DNA of 64,000 bases from Clostridium_AD sp964467165 (GCA_964467165.1 CAYXOL010000016.1:1-64000), one strand, 5' to 3'; numbered from the stretch's first letter, positions 45,173-55,849 are shown. Made by a program: numbers and translations. The notes: generated by a model not told the origin, from the letters alone.

Positions 45173-45955
45173 ATGAGACTAGCACTTGCACAATTAGACA
45201 TTGCCTGGGAAGACAAAACTTCAAACAAAGAAACTGCCCTACAATTTATAAAACAAGCAGCCTCCGAAAAGGTAGATATGATACTTTTCCCTGAAATGAC
45301 TTTAACAGGCTTTTCCATGAACACCTCACTAATAGGCGAGATCAATAGCGAAACCACAGAATTCTTTAAACAAATGAGTTTAAAATTTAATATTTACATA
45401 GGCTTTGGATATGTAGAAGGTGTTTCTAACAGTAAAAATAAATACTCTGTAGTAGATCCCTCTGGAGCTCTCCTTGTAAACTACACTAAAATTCATCCCT
45501 TTTCCTTTGCATCCGAAACCAAATTTTACCAAAGTGGAACCCAAGTAGAATATTTTAACGCATTGGGCTTTACTATATCCCCTTTCATATGCTACGACCT
45601 CCGCTTTCCAGAGATATTTCAGGTAGCTTCCAAATCTGCCACCTTAATTACCATCGCCGCCAACTGGCCAGAAGGTCGCCGTGCTCATTGGATTACCCTA
45701 CTAAAAGCAAGAGCCATAGAAAACCAATGTTATATAGCAGGCATAAATCGAATAGGACAAGGAAATAGTATATCCTACAGTGGCGACTCAATGATTATAG
45801 ACCCGCTTGGAAATGTAGTAAGTAGCTTATATATGGAAGACGGCCTAATCATAGCTGATATCTATGCAAAAGAAGTAGCTAACACTCGAGATACCTTTAA
45901 ATTTAAAGCAGATAGAAATGATGATCTTTATTGTAGCATGTATTCAGACAACTAA
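45173..45955 (+). CDS. Nitrilase-superfamily carbon-nitrogen hydrolase (omega-amidase type)
   Basis: A 260-aa cytoplasmic amidohydrolase with the complete Glu-Lys-Cys triad: E41 in FPEMTLTGFS, K106 in YTKIHPFSF and C140 in FICYDLRFPE. The YDLRFPE motif and length fit the omega-amidase/NIT2-like branch, which hydrolyses alpha-ketoglutaramate or related omega-amides, and also house-cleans damaged metabolites. Strong AAGGAG ribosome site 8 bases before the ATG. Single gene followed by a hairpin. Confidence 0.88.
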   Translation: MRLALAQLDIAWEDKTSNKETALQFIKQAASEKVDMILFPEMTLTGFSMNTSLIGEINSETTEFFKQMSLKFNIYIGFGYVEGVSNSKNKYSVVDPSGALLVNYTKIHPFSFASETKFYQSGTQVEYFNALGFTISPFICYDLRFPEIFQVASKSATLITIAANWPEGRRAHWITLLKARAIENQCYIAGINRIGQGNSISYSGDSMIIDPLGNVVSSLYMEDGLIIADIYAKEVANTRDTFKFKADRNDDLYCSMYSDN

Positions 45956-45959
45956 AATT

Positions 45960-46007
45960 TTATCCACAATGCAAGCAAAGTTATCCACATAAAGAGGATA
46001 ACTTTGC
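45960..46007 (+). terminator. Hairpin after the amidohydrolase gene, overlapping two DnaA-box-like sites
   Basis: GCAAAGTTATCC (45975-45986) pairs perfectly with GGATAACTTTGC (45996-46007), but no T-run follows. TTATCCACA, the DnaA-box consensus, occurs at 45960-45968 and 45981-45989. It could be a weak terminator; a role in DnaA titration is only a possibility. Confidence 0.45.
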
Positions 46008-46161
46008 TCACATGTATATGAAATAAGCCATAACATGCTAATAACTCCAATTTTTCATATAATTTATTCTCTTTTACAGAATAGTTATACACAGGCTCGA
46101 AATAAGTCTAAAACCTAATTCTATAGGTATTACTTCTTTATACCTTCCTAGGAAGTTCCCT

Positions 46162-46431
46162 TTATATAACTTTATAAATATACATAAAGAATATAAACAA
46201 TTCAACTATGAGTATTAAAGGTATTCCTATAACAAACTTTTTATGCTTAGTTTTGTGCCTAAATAAACGCATGCCTATAAATACACCCAGAGCGCCAAAA
46301 GCCAAAGCTATAGTAAAAATAGTACTTTCTGGTGTTCTCCATTTTTTCTTTTTCGATTTTTTCTTATCTGAATACATCACAAAAATACCGTATAAGTTAA
46401 TAGCTAATATATAATACAACAAAAATTTCAT
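46162..46431 (-). CDS. DUF1294 small membrane protein
   Basis: An 89-aa protein with three hydrophobic segments. The DUF1294 pattern is visible: DKKKSKKKKWRTPES between the first two, then ALAFGALGVFIGMRLFRHKT and HKKFVIGIPLIL. Function unknown; the family is widespread and sometimes fused to cold-shock domains in other bacteria. It starts 27 bases past the stop of addA, so it may be read from the addBA operon as its last gene. Confidence 0.85.
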   Translation of the reverse strand: MKFLLYYILAINLYGIFVMYSDKKKSKKKKWRTPESTIFTIALAFGALGVFIGMRLFRHKTKHKKFVIGIPLILIVELFIFFMYIYKVI

Positions 46432-46458
46432 GTTTTTTCCTCCAATTTAACTCAAGCT

Positions 46459-49400
46459 TTATTTTATTTCTATAGCTTCATCTATACTAAACAAATATAG
46501 ATAGCTTTCTTTAACTGTTTTTCCAAGGGTAGCCTTAAGCGCTCTGGCATAATAATCCAATTGAGACTTATATCTCTGGGCTAGTACACTGGTATCTCCA
46601 TTTTTAACTGCATCTGTTTTATAATCCACTAAGATTATCTCACCATCTTCCTCAAAATAACAATCTATTATCCCTTGAAGCATTATTTTTTCTTCCCCAT
46701 AGGTGCCTGGGTCCAGATTTTTGTAAACATCTGTAGAGTTAATATCCATATGGAAAGGCACTTCTCTATTTAATAGATTTAGCCCATAGGCTTTTACCAT
46801 TCTAGTCCCTAGCTCTGTTTTAAATAACTTTACTATCTTTTCTACCCGTACAGCCTTAGCCTCCTCTTTTGACATTAAGAGTTTTTCCACATAAACTTTA
46901 ATTTGTTCATTTATTTCACCTATTGTGGATACTCTATTCAAATCTAATCTTTGCACCACTGCATGCATTGCCGTACCTTTTTCTGCTGGTGTTAATCCTT
47001 TTACCTCTTCTAAAAATTTTGGCTTACTTATAAGTTTTGCCTGGTACATGTTTTCTGAGGTCTCCTGGGTAAGCTCTACATTGGATTTTCTTTTAAGTTC
47101 CGTTACCGTAAGTACTGTGGGCATTTTTGTGGACATTTCATATTTATACTTAAAGCCTAGCCTCTTTTCTATTTCCCCTAGATTCTTCTTATCTGTGATT
47201 TCCTCCTGGAGCCTTTCTAATTTTTTCTGGGTAGAAAGCATTTCCTCTTCCTCTTGCTCCTGGGTTTTAACTATATCATCTCTATTCCAAAGTCTAACCT
47301 GAAAGCTTGCGGGGTGATCTAATAGCTCTACAGTATCATCTTCTATTCCAATTAAGCCTCTTAAAATCTTACCATCCCCATGCCTTATTACTGAAGGTAC
47401 TATCCAATCTAAATAGCTTTTAGCTTTTAGGATTTCATACTCTCCAAGTTTTGAGCTGCTCTCTTCTAAACTAGAACTCATTCTAGTAATATTTCTCTCT
47501 ATATTTTTTATTGACCCAGTTATAATTAACTTTTCCTTTGCCCTTGTAAATGCTACGTATAGCACCCTCATTTCCTCTGAAAGGCTTTCTATCTTTATTT
47601 TCTTTCGCAGTGCTTGTTTTAAAACTGTAGGGTAAGAAATTCTTCTTATGGGGTCCACAAAATCTGGTCCGTAACCTAGGTCATGATGAAATAATATACT
47701 CTTATTTATATCCATTAGGTTAAAGTTTTTTCCTGTACCACTTAAAAATACCACTGGAAATTCTAGCCCTTTACTCTTATGAATGCTCATTATTCTAACT
47801 ACGTTTTCATTTTCCCCAAGGGTCTTGGCACTTCCCATATCTCCACTGCTTACCTTCAGCTTGTTTATGAAATTTATAAAATTAAACAGTCCCTTATAAC
47901 TAGTTTCATCGTATTGCCTAGCCCTTTGAAACAGCACCCTTAAATTTGCCTGTCTCTGGACTCCTCCAGGCATGGCACCTATATAACCATAGTAGCCAGT
48001 ATCTGTGTACAGATACCAGATAAATTCATCAATAGGCATATACTTGCAGCTATCTCTAAAGTGCTCTAGTCTTTCTAGGAACTTAGTAAGTTTTTGGCTT
48101 ATGGCTTCATTTTCTTTTAAGTCATCATTTTCTTTAGTTTTTTCCACCTTGAGAAAATTTAGCATGGCCTCATAAAAAGTGATTTCCCTTTCACCTATTC
48201 TTATATCTACTAACTCCTCTGAGGTAAATCCACCTATTGGAGACCGTAGCACTGAAAGCATAGGGATATCTTGCCTTGGATTATCTATAATTTGAAGCAG
48301 ACTCATAATTATTTGAATCTCTAAGGTGTTAAAATATCCTGTGCCTGTATCTGCATAAACTGGTATTCCCTCAAGCCTTAACTCTTCTAAAAAGGAAGGT
48401 GCCCAATTTGAGGTGGCCCGAAGCAATATTACAATATCCTTATAATCCACTTTTCTATATGCCATAATATTCTTATCGTAAATTTTAAAAGCCTCATCAC
48501 CATCACACAGCATTAATTCTTTTATTCTCTTTGCCACAATCCTAGCTTCTAGCTGAATATTTGTAGGAGTCTCTTCCTGCTCACCCTTGTATTCCTCCTG
48601 TGCATCGCCATCACCATCACTCTGCTGATTTTCCTCTGATTCTTCTTCATTCTCCTGGCTTATATCTACGGCTTCTTTTTCAATAAGATGCAGCTCCACA
48701 GGGCCACCAATTATACCAGGCTCTTTAAGTTCCTGGAAAAAAGCTCCTAAATTTAGCGCTTCTTCATCTGTATAGTCCAGATCTCCAATATTTTTACACA
48801 TTACTCCCTGGAATATATAGTTTACAGCATTTATAATTGAGGCTCTGCTTCTAAAATTTTTGTACAGAGTTATTTTCCTAGTTTTCGCACCTTCTTCTGT
48901 GGAGTAGGAACTGTACTTACCTAAAAACAGCTCTGGTCTTGCCTGCCTAAACTTATAGATACTCTGTTTCACGTCCCCTACCATAAATACATTTGGGGCA
49001 CCTATTTTTTCTCTTGAAATTATATTCAGCAAGGTTTCCTGCACCATATTGCTGTCTTGATACTCATCTATTAGAATCTCCTGGTATTTATTCCTAAGCT
49101 CTGCAGCTACAGAGGAAGGCTCCGGTTTTCCCTGATCATCTAGCACTACTACTCCCTTTTCATCTTTTTCCATTAATATATGAAGGCAATAATGCTCAAA
49201 GTCATTAAAATCTATAATTGACCTTTCTTTTTTCTTTTGCCCATATTTCTCTCTCAGATCAATAACTAGCTGTGATAATGCCATCATTTGAGGGTATAAT
49301 TTTCTTATATCTTCAAGAGCTGTTTCAGAATTTGCCCCCAATACTTGCTGATTTAGCTCTTGTAATTGTTTCTTCACCTTGTTTCTTATATCCTGAACTG

Positions 49401-50316
49401 CCTTTTGTTTTTCCTTATCCTTGCAGCCCCTTATGCTAGGTAGCTTTTGGAAATCTAAAACCTCTATAGCCTCTGACAAGTTTTCCAATGAATTATTAGC
49501 CGAAGAAACTAGGTCTGAAATCAGTGCTAAATCAGACCTAAAAACATCCTCATACAATTCTATAGAGTCATTTGTCTCTACGATTTTAAGTGCCTTTATC
49601 ATTACTTTCTCAATGCCTTGTAGTTCAATTTTTATATCTTCTATTAAGACTTCTGCCCAAGGTGTATCGCTAAGTTTGTACCCTGCTTTAATATTAAAAT
49701 CCTCCGCTGCATTAAGTAACCATTTTGTTGGGTCTGTGGAGCTCATAGCAAAATTATAAAGGCTAAGCACTATGGTCTGAAGTCCTAGGTCTTCTTTATT
49801 ATTGCTGTAGGCCTCTACTAGTTGAAGGAAGCTAGCGGTATCATTATCTTCCTCTTCAATAGTTACATATCTTTCTTCAAAAAGTTCTTCTAGGGCTTCT
49901 TGTTTTAAAAGTACAGCCTCTGTTGCATCTGCTATTCGAAAATTAGGATCCAAATCCACTATATGAAAATTACTTCTAATAACTTCAAGGCAAAAGGAGT
50001 GAATAGTGGTAATGCTGGATTTATTTAATAGTGTAAGTTGTCTTTGCAGTAGCTTGCTTTGTGGACTCTTATGAAGCTCCTTTGAGATCGCATGCGCTAT
50101 TCTCTCCCGCATCTCTGAGGCAGCAGCATTTGTAAAGGTAACTACTAGGAGCTTGTCTATATCCGTTGGCCGCTCCTCATCCGTTACTATTTTGATTATT
50201 CTCTCTACAAGCACTGCAGTTTTTCCTGAACCTGCAGCTGCGGCTACTAGAATATTGCAATCCCTAGTTAATATCGCCTTTTCTTGTTCCTGTGTCCATG
50301 AAACCTTTTTCTCCAT
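46459..50316 (-). CDS. addA: ATP-dependent helicase/nuclease subunit A
   Basis: The motor and one nuclease of the AddAB enzyme that resects double-strand breaks to Chi-type sites and loads RecA. 1285 aa: UvrD-like helicase domain with P-loop AAAGSGKTAV near residue 30 and DEYQDSN near 420, and a C-terminal RecB-type nuclease with GIIDCYFEEDGEIILVDYKT near 1210-1230. An acidic low-complexity insert rich in Glu, Gln and Asp lies near residues 568-598. The ATG overlaps the addB stop codon by one base (TAATG), so translation is coupled. Confidence 0.95.
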   Translation of the reverse strand: MEKKVSWTQEQEKAILTRDCNILVAAAAGSGKTAVLVERIIKIVTDEERPTDIDKLLVVTFTNAAASEMRERIAHAISKELHKSPQSKLLQRQLTLLNKSSITTIHSFCLEVIRSNFHIVDLDPNFRIADATEAVLLKQEALEELFEERYVTIEEEDNDTASFLQLVEAYSNNKEDLGLQTIVLSLYNFAMSSTDPTKWLLNAAEDFNIKAGYKLSDTPWAEVLIEDIKIELQGIEKVMIKALKIVETNDSIELYEDVFRSDLALISDLVSSANNSLENLSEAIEVLDFQKLPSIRGCKDKEKQKAVQDIRNKVKKQLQELNQQVLGANSETALEDIRKLYPQMMALSQLVIDLREKYGQKKKERSIIDFNDFEHYCLHILMEKDEKGVVVLDDQGKPEPSSVAAELRNKYQEILIDEYQDSNMVQETLLNIISREKIGAPNVFMVGDVKQSIYKFRQARPELFLGKYSSYSTEEGAKTRKITLYKNFRSRASIINAVNYIFQGVMCKNIGDLDYTDEEALNLGAFFQELKEPGIIGGPVELHLIEKEAVDISQENEEESEENQQSDGDGDAQEEYKGEQEETPTNIQLEARIVAKRIKELMLCDGDEAFKIYDKNIMAYRKVDYKDIVILLRATSNWAPSFLEELRLEGIPVYADTGTGYFNTLEIQIIMSLLQIIDNPRQDIPMLSVLRSPIGGFTSEELVDIRIGEREITFYEAMLNFLKVEKTKENDDLKENEAISQKLTKFLERLEHFRDSCKYMPIDEFIWYLYTDTGYYGYIGAMPGGVQRQANLRVLFQRARQYDETSYKGLFNFINFINKLKVSSGDMGSAKTLGENENVVRIMSIHKSKGLEFPVVFLSGTGKNFNLMDINKSILFHHDLGYGPDFVDPIRRISYPTVLKQALRKKIKIESLSEEMRVLYVAFTRAKEKLIITGSIKNIERNITRMSSSLEESSSKLGEYEILKAKSYLDWIVPSVIRHGDGKILRGLIGIEDDTVELLDHPASFQVRLWNRDDIVKTQEQEEEEMLSTQKKLERLQEEITDKKNLGEIEKRLGFKYKYEMSTKMPTVLTVTELKRKSNVELTQETSENMYQAKLISKPKFLEEVKGLTPAEKGTAMHAVVQRLDLNRVSTIGEINEQIKVYVEKLLMSKEEAKAVRVEKIVKLFKTELGTRMVKAYGLNLLNREVPFHMDINSTDVYKNLDPGTYGEEKIMLQGIIDCYFEEDGEIILVDYKTDAVKNGDTSVLAQRYKSQLDYYARALKATLGKTVKESYLYLFSIDEAIEIK

Positions 50317-53300
50317 TACTCTTCCACTCCCATCTCTTGGGTATTTTCAATAATTGTCTCCACTTCACCCTCTAAAAGTTCCCAGATTTCCTGGTCCTTT
50401 CTATCTTTTATGATTTTATAGTTATTTTCTTTTAATGTAGGGTCAAATTGACAAATAGCCGAGTATTCACAATAACTACAAGGGGTAAATTCCTTTTTCT
50501 TATAGGGCCTTATATCAATTTGTCCGCTTAACATTTCCTCACAGGTGCATATTAAATTTTCCTTTACATGGTTTAGCAGCAAGTCAAATTGCTCTTTAGT
50601 TGCAACAGAAGACCTTGAGCCCAATTGTCCATCTTTTTTAATAGAGGCTGGAATCACCAGTGAGGCCCCTTGAATATTTCTATCCATTTCTTTAATTATT
50701 TTAGTATCCGCTAGCAGTAGGCCCTTCATTTTCAAGGCCTTCATTATGGCTTTTTCCAGTTCCTCTTCATCTAAATTGCCTTTAGCCTTTATTACTGGGT
50801 CATCTATCTTAAAATACAGTATGCCTGCTGGGAAAATGGGCTCCTCTGAAGTCAATATTCCTTTTTCATTAGTAAGCATGGCATCTAAATAGGTCAACAA
50901 TTGTATTTGAAGTCCATAATATACATCAGATAGTTTAAAATCCTTATTACCAGATTTATAATCTATTATTCTGTAAAATTCTTCTCCCTCACATATTAAT
51001 TTATCTACCCTATCTATTCTTCCCACTAAATTCACAATTTCTCCTGTGGATAGTTCCACCTCTATTGGTGGATAATCGCCCGGGTTTAAGCCAAAGGATA
51101 CTTCATAGCCAAAAGGTTCAAACCCACTATTTTTCATTTGCTCAACTATTACAAAGATAGTTCTCTTTAAAACTCTCTTTAATCTCTCAGTAAAGTACTT
51201 ATACCTTGGGGTACTGTTTAATATATATCCACTAGAGCCTTGGTCTGCTTCCCGCTCTACAATGTCCCCAATATTTTTCTCGCACCAATTTTTATCAAGC
51301 TCTGCCCACTTTATTTGATTTTTATCCACAAGCTTTGAAAAATCATCAAGCACACTGTGCATAAAACTACCAAGGTCAGGGGAAGAAAAGGTGAAAGTTT
51401 TTCTTTCTTTTGCTTTTAAGCCATATTGAACAAAATATGCAAAGGGACACTCTTCATATTTTTCTATTCTAGATACGCTAAAATAATTTTTATCTCCGTA
51501 AAGTAGCTTTACCTTTTCTTTTTCCAGCATCTTCACTTCATTCTTATAATCAAAGCCTTGGAACATACTATTACTCTTTTCTTTCCATGGTAGTTCCTTT
51601 TGGTACCACTTATAAACCTTAACCCAAAGTGGAGATATATACCCAGTCTCTAAATATTTTCTAAGGGCAAAAATGAGGCCATTAAAAGTAGGAATTTTAG
51701 CAGATACTTCCGTGAGTTCATGATCCTCTTGCATCTCATGCATATGGTCAATGTACTGCGTTATACTACTTCGCTGTACTAGCTCCTTAAATAAGGCCAT
51801 AACTCTAGATATTATAATAGAAGGTCTTAGAGTTTTGCCTTCATAATCTCCTATGGGATAACTTATATTTAAATATTTACTTGGGATAGTTATAGTAGAA
51901 TAAATTAAATATTGTTCATTAAAAACCTCTGTCTTAGTATCATTTGCCATCTCTATACCCTTTTCTTTTAAAACCAATCTATCACTATCTGTAAAAATTC
52001 CCTCTTCCTTGTTTGCCTTTGGGAACACTCCATCATTTACACCTATAATGTATAAGGCGCTTATATCGTGACTTTTAACTCTATCTAGGCTAGTGATAGA
52101 AACCCCATCCAGCGCCGGCGGAATAAGTCCCATTTGATGTTTGCTAAAGCCCATGGATAGTATCTTTACAAAGCCTTCTAAGGTTTGAGTTTCTGTGCCT
52201 AGCACCTCCACCATCTGGTCCAGCAGTTCCATAACTAGATTCCATATCTTGCCGTACTCCGTCACCTGCTCCTGGGCCCCCACACTTTTGAAATTCTCTA
52301 TCCAGGCCTCTATAGTTTTATATACCTTTATACTCTCTAGAAATTCAAATAGGGCAGTACAAATTTTTGTGGTAGTATTTTTACCTTTTAATTTCTCATT
52401 TAAAGCTAGTAGTGGCTCTATAAAAGCAGCCCTTGTATCATTAAGAATCTTAATGGTAGCTTCTGCCTTTTCAGCTTTCTCCTCATAATAATCTCTAAAA
52501 TAATATTCTATTTTCTCCTGCCATAGTGCATTTTCTGTCCATTTCTTCTTGCCCTTTATGCCCGTTTCTATTACAAAATTTTCTAATATATCAATATTTT
52601 CTACTTGAATATCCAGTAGCCCGGTTTTAAGATACCTAAACACAGATTCATAACTAAAATTCTTAGTAAAAATCTCAACGGTTGCGGTTATTAGCACAAT
52701 TAAGGGATTACTTGTTATGTCTTTTTTCTTATCTATAAATAAAGGGATATTGTATTCAGTAAAAATTGCTTTAATCAACTTTTCATAGGCTGGCAAGTCT
52801 CTGGTTACCACGGCCATTTTATTAAATCTCATATCTTCATCTCGGCATAATCTTAGGATATCCTTTGCCACATGCTCTATTTCCGCATAAGCATTTAATC
52901 CTTTAAATACCTTTATATTTTCACATTTTTCAGTATATGGTGTATAGGGAAAGGCAAAATAATTCTTCTCTAGAAAAGAAAGCTCTGCATTTTCTTTAAA
53001 TTTATGCTCTTTATTAGTTATTAGTTCTACAGGTTTATCTATGCTAGTTCCAGTTTCCTTTGCTATTTCTAAAAGCTTATTCTCTGTAGCTTTTATGGAG
53101 TAAAAAGCATCGGACTCCTCCATACCCTTTGAATGCTCAGCACTTCTTAGGGGCAGGGTTATATTCACCCTTTTCGCTTTTTTATATAGCTTCTCAATTA
53201 TTGCAAATTGTTGAGGGGTAAAGCCGGTAAACTCATCAAGCCAAAACTCACAGCCATCAAAAATATTACATTCATCAAGGGCACTGTATAACCGTGTCAA

Positions 53301-53903
53301 ATCGTCATCAGGGTCCACATAGTTTTGATTTAAAATATTATTAAATTCCCCATATATAAGGGATAAATCAGTTATTTTATCTATTAGCAGTGGATGCTCC
53401 CCTTGCATATAAGTTGAATTTTCTTTTGCTAAATCTTTGTGGCCTTTTATATCAGATGCATTACCTAAATTTTCTTTTGCCACATTTAAAGTTTCTACAG
53501 ATATGCCATACTTTTTAAATTCTGTAATTGCCCTAGCTACATTATCAACAAAGCCCTTTTGCCTAGTGGCTGCGCCAAATACCTTGAATTCCCCTTGCCT
53601 CTTTTGCATTATGCTATGAATCAGCATTGCCTTCCCCGAAGTGTCTATGGGTCTTCGGGTTATGCCTCCAACTTCACTAAAGACCTTGTAGGCCAATCTA
53701 TTAAAACTAAGCACTTGGACGTTTTTTATTCCTGTGGATCCAACTACTTTTATAAGATTTTTTTCTGCCTGAAAAGAGAATTGTTCTGGCACTAAAAGCA
53801 CTAAGGGTTTTTCGCTCTCTTCCACTTGCCTTTGTTTTATATCTTCTAAGCAAAATGTACTCTTCCCTTTGCCAGCTCCTCCATAAATAAATCTTAAACT
53901 CAC
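50316..53903 (-). CDS. addB: ATP-dependent helicase/nuclease subunit B
   Basis: Partner of AddA, with Chi recognition in its inactivated helicase-like part and a second nuclease. 1195 aa: N-terminal P-loop GGAGKGKST (~8-16), C-terminal nuclease with RIDRVDKL and RIIDYKSG, and the four-cysteine iron-sulfur site that staples the nuclease domain (one Cys in ECPFAYF, three in CSYCEYSAIC). Family length and cofactor residues are complete. First gene of the addBA operon; its promoter must lie in the long AT-rich gap upstream. Confidence 0.95.
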   Translation of the reverse strand: MSLRFIYGGAGKGKSTFCLEDIKQRQVEESEKPLVLLVPEQFSFQAEKNLIKVVGSTGIKNVQVLSFNRLAYKVFSEVGGITRRPIDTSGKAMLIHSIMQKRQGEFKVFGAATRQKGFVDNVARAITEFKKYGISVETLNVAKENLGNASDIKGHKDLAKENSTYMQGEHPLLIDKITDLSLIYGEFNNILNQNYVDPDDDLTRLYSALDECNIFDGCEFWLDEFTGFTPQQFAIIEKLYKKAKRVNITLPLRSAEHSKGMEESDAFYSIKATENKLLEIAKETGTSIDKPVELITNKEHKFKENAELSFLEKNYFAFPYTPYTEKCENIKVFKGLNAYAEIEHVAKDILRLCRDEDMRFNKMAVVTRDLPAYEKLIKAIFTEYNIPLFIDKKKDITSNPLIVLITATVEIFTKNFSYESVFRYLKTGLLDIQVENIDILENFVIETGIKGKKKWTENALWQEKIEYYFRDYYEEKAEKAEATIKILNDTRAAFIEPLLALNEKLKGKNTTTKICTALFEFLESIKVYKTIEAWIENFKSVGAQEQVTEYGKIWNLVMELLDQMVEVLGTETQTLEGFVKILSMGFSKHQMGLIPPALDGVSITSLDRVKSHDISALYIIGVNDGVFPKANKEEGIFTDSDRLVLKEKGIEMANDTKTEVFNEQYLIYSTITIPSKYLNISYPIGDYEGKTLRPSIIISRVMALFKELVQRSSITQYIDHMHEMQEDHELTEVSAKIPTFNGLIFALRKYLETGYISPLWVKVYKWYQKELPWKEKSNSMFQGFDYKNEVKMLEKEKVKLLYGDKNYFSVSRIEKYEECPFAYFVQYGLKAKERKTFTFSSPDLGSFMHSVLDDFSKLVDKNQIKWAELDKNWCEKNIGDIVEREADQGSSGYILNSTPRYKYFTERLKRVLKRTIFVIVEQMKNSGFEPFGYEVSFGLNPGDYPPIEVELSTGEIVNLVGRIDRVDKLICEGEEFYRIIDYKSGNKDFKLSDVYYGLQIQLLTYLDAMLTNEKGILTSEEPIFPAGILYFKIDDPVIKAKGNLDEEELEKAIMKALKMKGLLLADTKIIKEMDRNIQGASLVIPASIKKDGQLGSRSSVATKEQFDLLLNHVKENLICTCEEMLSGQIDIRPYKKKEFTPCSYCEYSAICQFDPTLKENNYKIIKDRKDQEIWELLEGEVETIIENTQEMGVEE

Positions 53904-54477
53904 AAAAACACATCCTCTCTATTTAAAAATTATTGTATTTATATAAATAAGCCTTACGGCTCTAACCTTTTTATGTATAATTTTACCATGTCGTTGATTT
54001 TTCTCTAGGTTTATCCTTATATTATACCATGCTATACATGGAAAATGTCCGAGAAGAATATCCTTCTTCATTAATGTATAAATTTTTCATAAACTGGCTT
54101 AAAATAGTTTTCAGGTATATAATAAGATCATTAGTTATATTATAAATTCACATTATAGGTTAGATTTTCTAATTATTTTTTATTAATATTTTGAAAAACT
54201 ATTAATATTTTATAACACCTATTAATATTATTTATTATAGTGCTACAAATATTAAATCATCCTCTGCCATACTACAATATTAACAACTTGTGCAACCTCT
54301 CTAGGCTGAGAAATACTTTCTTATATAAAATGGCCGACCAGACGTTTTCAAAATATTTTCAAAGATTACTAACTATCTCCATTACTTTCGAGTGCTAACA
54401 TATTATTTGAAATTTATACTAATCTATGTGACTTTATAACATTTCTAAAAACTAAATATATTAAAGGGGGAACTAAA
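53904..54477. other. Long AT-rich divergent regulatory region with phased TATTAATATT repeats
   Basis: A 574-base gap between addB and atoE with no credible gene. TATTAATATT occurs three times at 54181, 54200 and 54220, about 19-20 bases apart, which places the copies near the same face of the helix. Small hairpins lie at 54027-54042 (CCATG/CATGG) and 54053-54069 (GAAG/CTTC). Promoters for both genes should be here, but I cannot place them with confidence. Confidence 0.4.
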
Positions 54478-55827
54478 ATGTTTAAAAAGTTTACAAAAGC
54501 TTGTGTTAATCTTGTCCAAAAATATTTGCCAGATCCATTCATATTTGCCGTTCTTCTAACCTTTTTCGTACTAATTTTAGGTGTAATTGTTACTGGTCAA
54601 ACTCCTTTAGCAATGACTGTCCATTGGAGTAAGGGTTTATGGACATTACTGGCATTCTCAATGCAAATGGCCTTAGTATTAGTTACAGGTCATGCACTTG
54701 CCAATGCACCATCTTTTAAAAAGGGTCTTAAAACCCTTGCAAAAATACCTAAATCACCAACTCAAGCAATTATGCTTGTTACACTTATTTCTACTATAGC
54801 TTGTTGGATTAACTGGGGTTTCGGTCTAGTTATTGGAGCTATTTTTGCCAAAGAACTGGCTAAAGAGGTTAAAGGTGTAGATTATAGACTTTTAATTGCT
54901 TCTGCTTATTCAGGGTTTTTAGTATGGCATGCTGGTCTCTCTGGTTCTATACCACTAGTAATTGCTGGAGGCGGCGAAGGTGTAGTAAAAGCTACTGCAG
55001 GCGCTGTTACTACTGCTATACCAACTAGTACTACATTATTTTCAACTTTTAATTTAGTTATATTAGGTATACTTTTAGTAACATTACCTCTTATAAACAA
55101 AGCTATGCATCCTGATAAAGAAAATACTGTTACTATTAATCCAAAGCTTTTGGGTGAGGAGCCAGTGGTTGTAATAGCCAAAGAAAAAATGACTCCTGCT
55201 GATAAGCTTGAGAATAGTACTATTATCTCAATTCTACTTGCACTTATGGGCTTTACTTATATTGTTTATTATTTTGTTAATGGTGGAGCCCTTGACCTAA
55301 ATATCGTTAATACTATCTTTTTATTCCTTGGAGTTGCTCTTCATAGAACTCCTAGAAGATTTGTTAATGCGATTGCAGATGCTGCTAAAGGAGCTTCCGG
55401 AATTATACTTCAATTTCCGTTCTATGCAGGTATTATGGGTATGATGGTAGGTGCAAGTGTTTCTGGTGTTTCTCTTGCAGGAGCTATGTCTACTTTCTTC
55501 GTTAGTATATCTAATCAACATACCTTCCCACTATTTACTTTTTTAAGTGCAGGACTTGTTAACTTTTTCGTACCATCTGGTGGCGGACAATGGGCCGTAC
55601 AAGCTCCTATAATGATGCCAGCTGGTGCAGCTCTTGGTGTGCCTGCTGCGAAGACTGCTATGGCTATTGCTTGGGGAGATGCATGGACTAACATGATTCA
55701 ACCTTTCTGGGCATTGCCTGCTCTTGGAATTGCCGGACTTAGTGCTAAGGACGTAATGGGCTTTTGTATAATTGATTTATTATACTCTGGTGTTATTATT
55801 GGACTAGGGTTGATGTTCCTATCATAA
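54478..55827 (+). CDS. atoE: AtoE-family short-chain fatty acid transporter
   Basis: A 449-aa membrane protein with about eleven to twelve helices, matching AtoE, the short-chain fatty acid (acetoacetate, butyrate) transporter. Signatures include LPDPFIFAVLLTFFVL, WINWGFGLVIGAIFAKEL, HAGLSGSIPL and NFFVPSGGGQWAVQAP. AAAGGGGG precedes the ATG by 8 bases. It converges on the two CoA-transferase genes, separated by a bidirectional terminator; together they form an uptake and activation module for short-chain acids. Confidence 0.92.
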   Translation: MFKKFTKACVNLVQKYLPDPFIFAVLLTFFVLILGVIVTGQTPLAMTVHWSKGLWTLLAFSMQMALVLVTGHALANAPSFKKGLKTLAKIPKSPTQAIMLVTLISTIACWINWGFGLVIGAIFAKELAKEVKGVDYRLLIASAYSGFLVWHAGLSGSIPLVIAGGGEGVVKATAGAVTTAIPTSTTLFSTFNLVILGILLVTLPLINKAMHPDKENTVTINPKLLGEEPVVVIAKEKMTPADKLENSTIISILLALMGFTYIVYYFVNGGALDLNIVNTIFLFLGVALHRTPRRFVNAIADAAKGASGIILQFPFYAGIMGMMVGASVSGVSLAGAMSTFFVSISNQHTFPLFTFLSAGLVNFFVPSGGGQWAVQAPIMMPAGAALGVPAAKTAMAIAWGDAWTNMIQPFWALPALGIAGLSAKDVMGFCIIDLLYSGVIIGLGLMFLS

Positions 55828-55849
55828 GTACTAAGTGCTTATAACTATA

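Noticed and set aside
42877..45989. Chromosomal replication origin suggested by DnaA-box-like sites
   Set aside because: Only four scattered boxes over 3 kb, no dnaA/dnaN/gyrase genes and no unwinding element.
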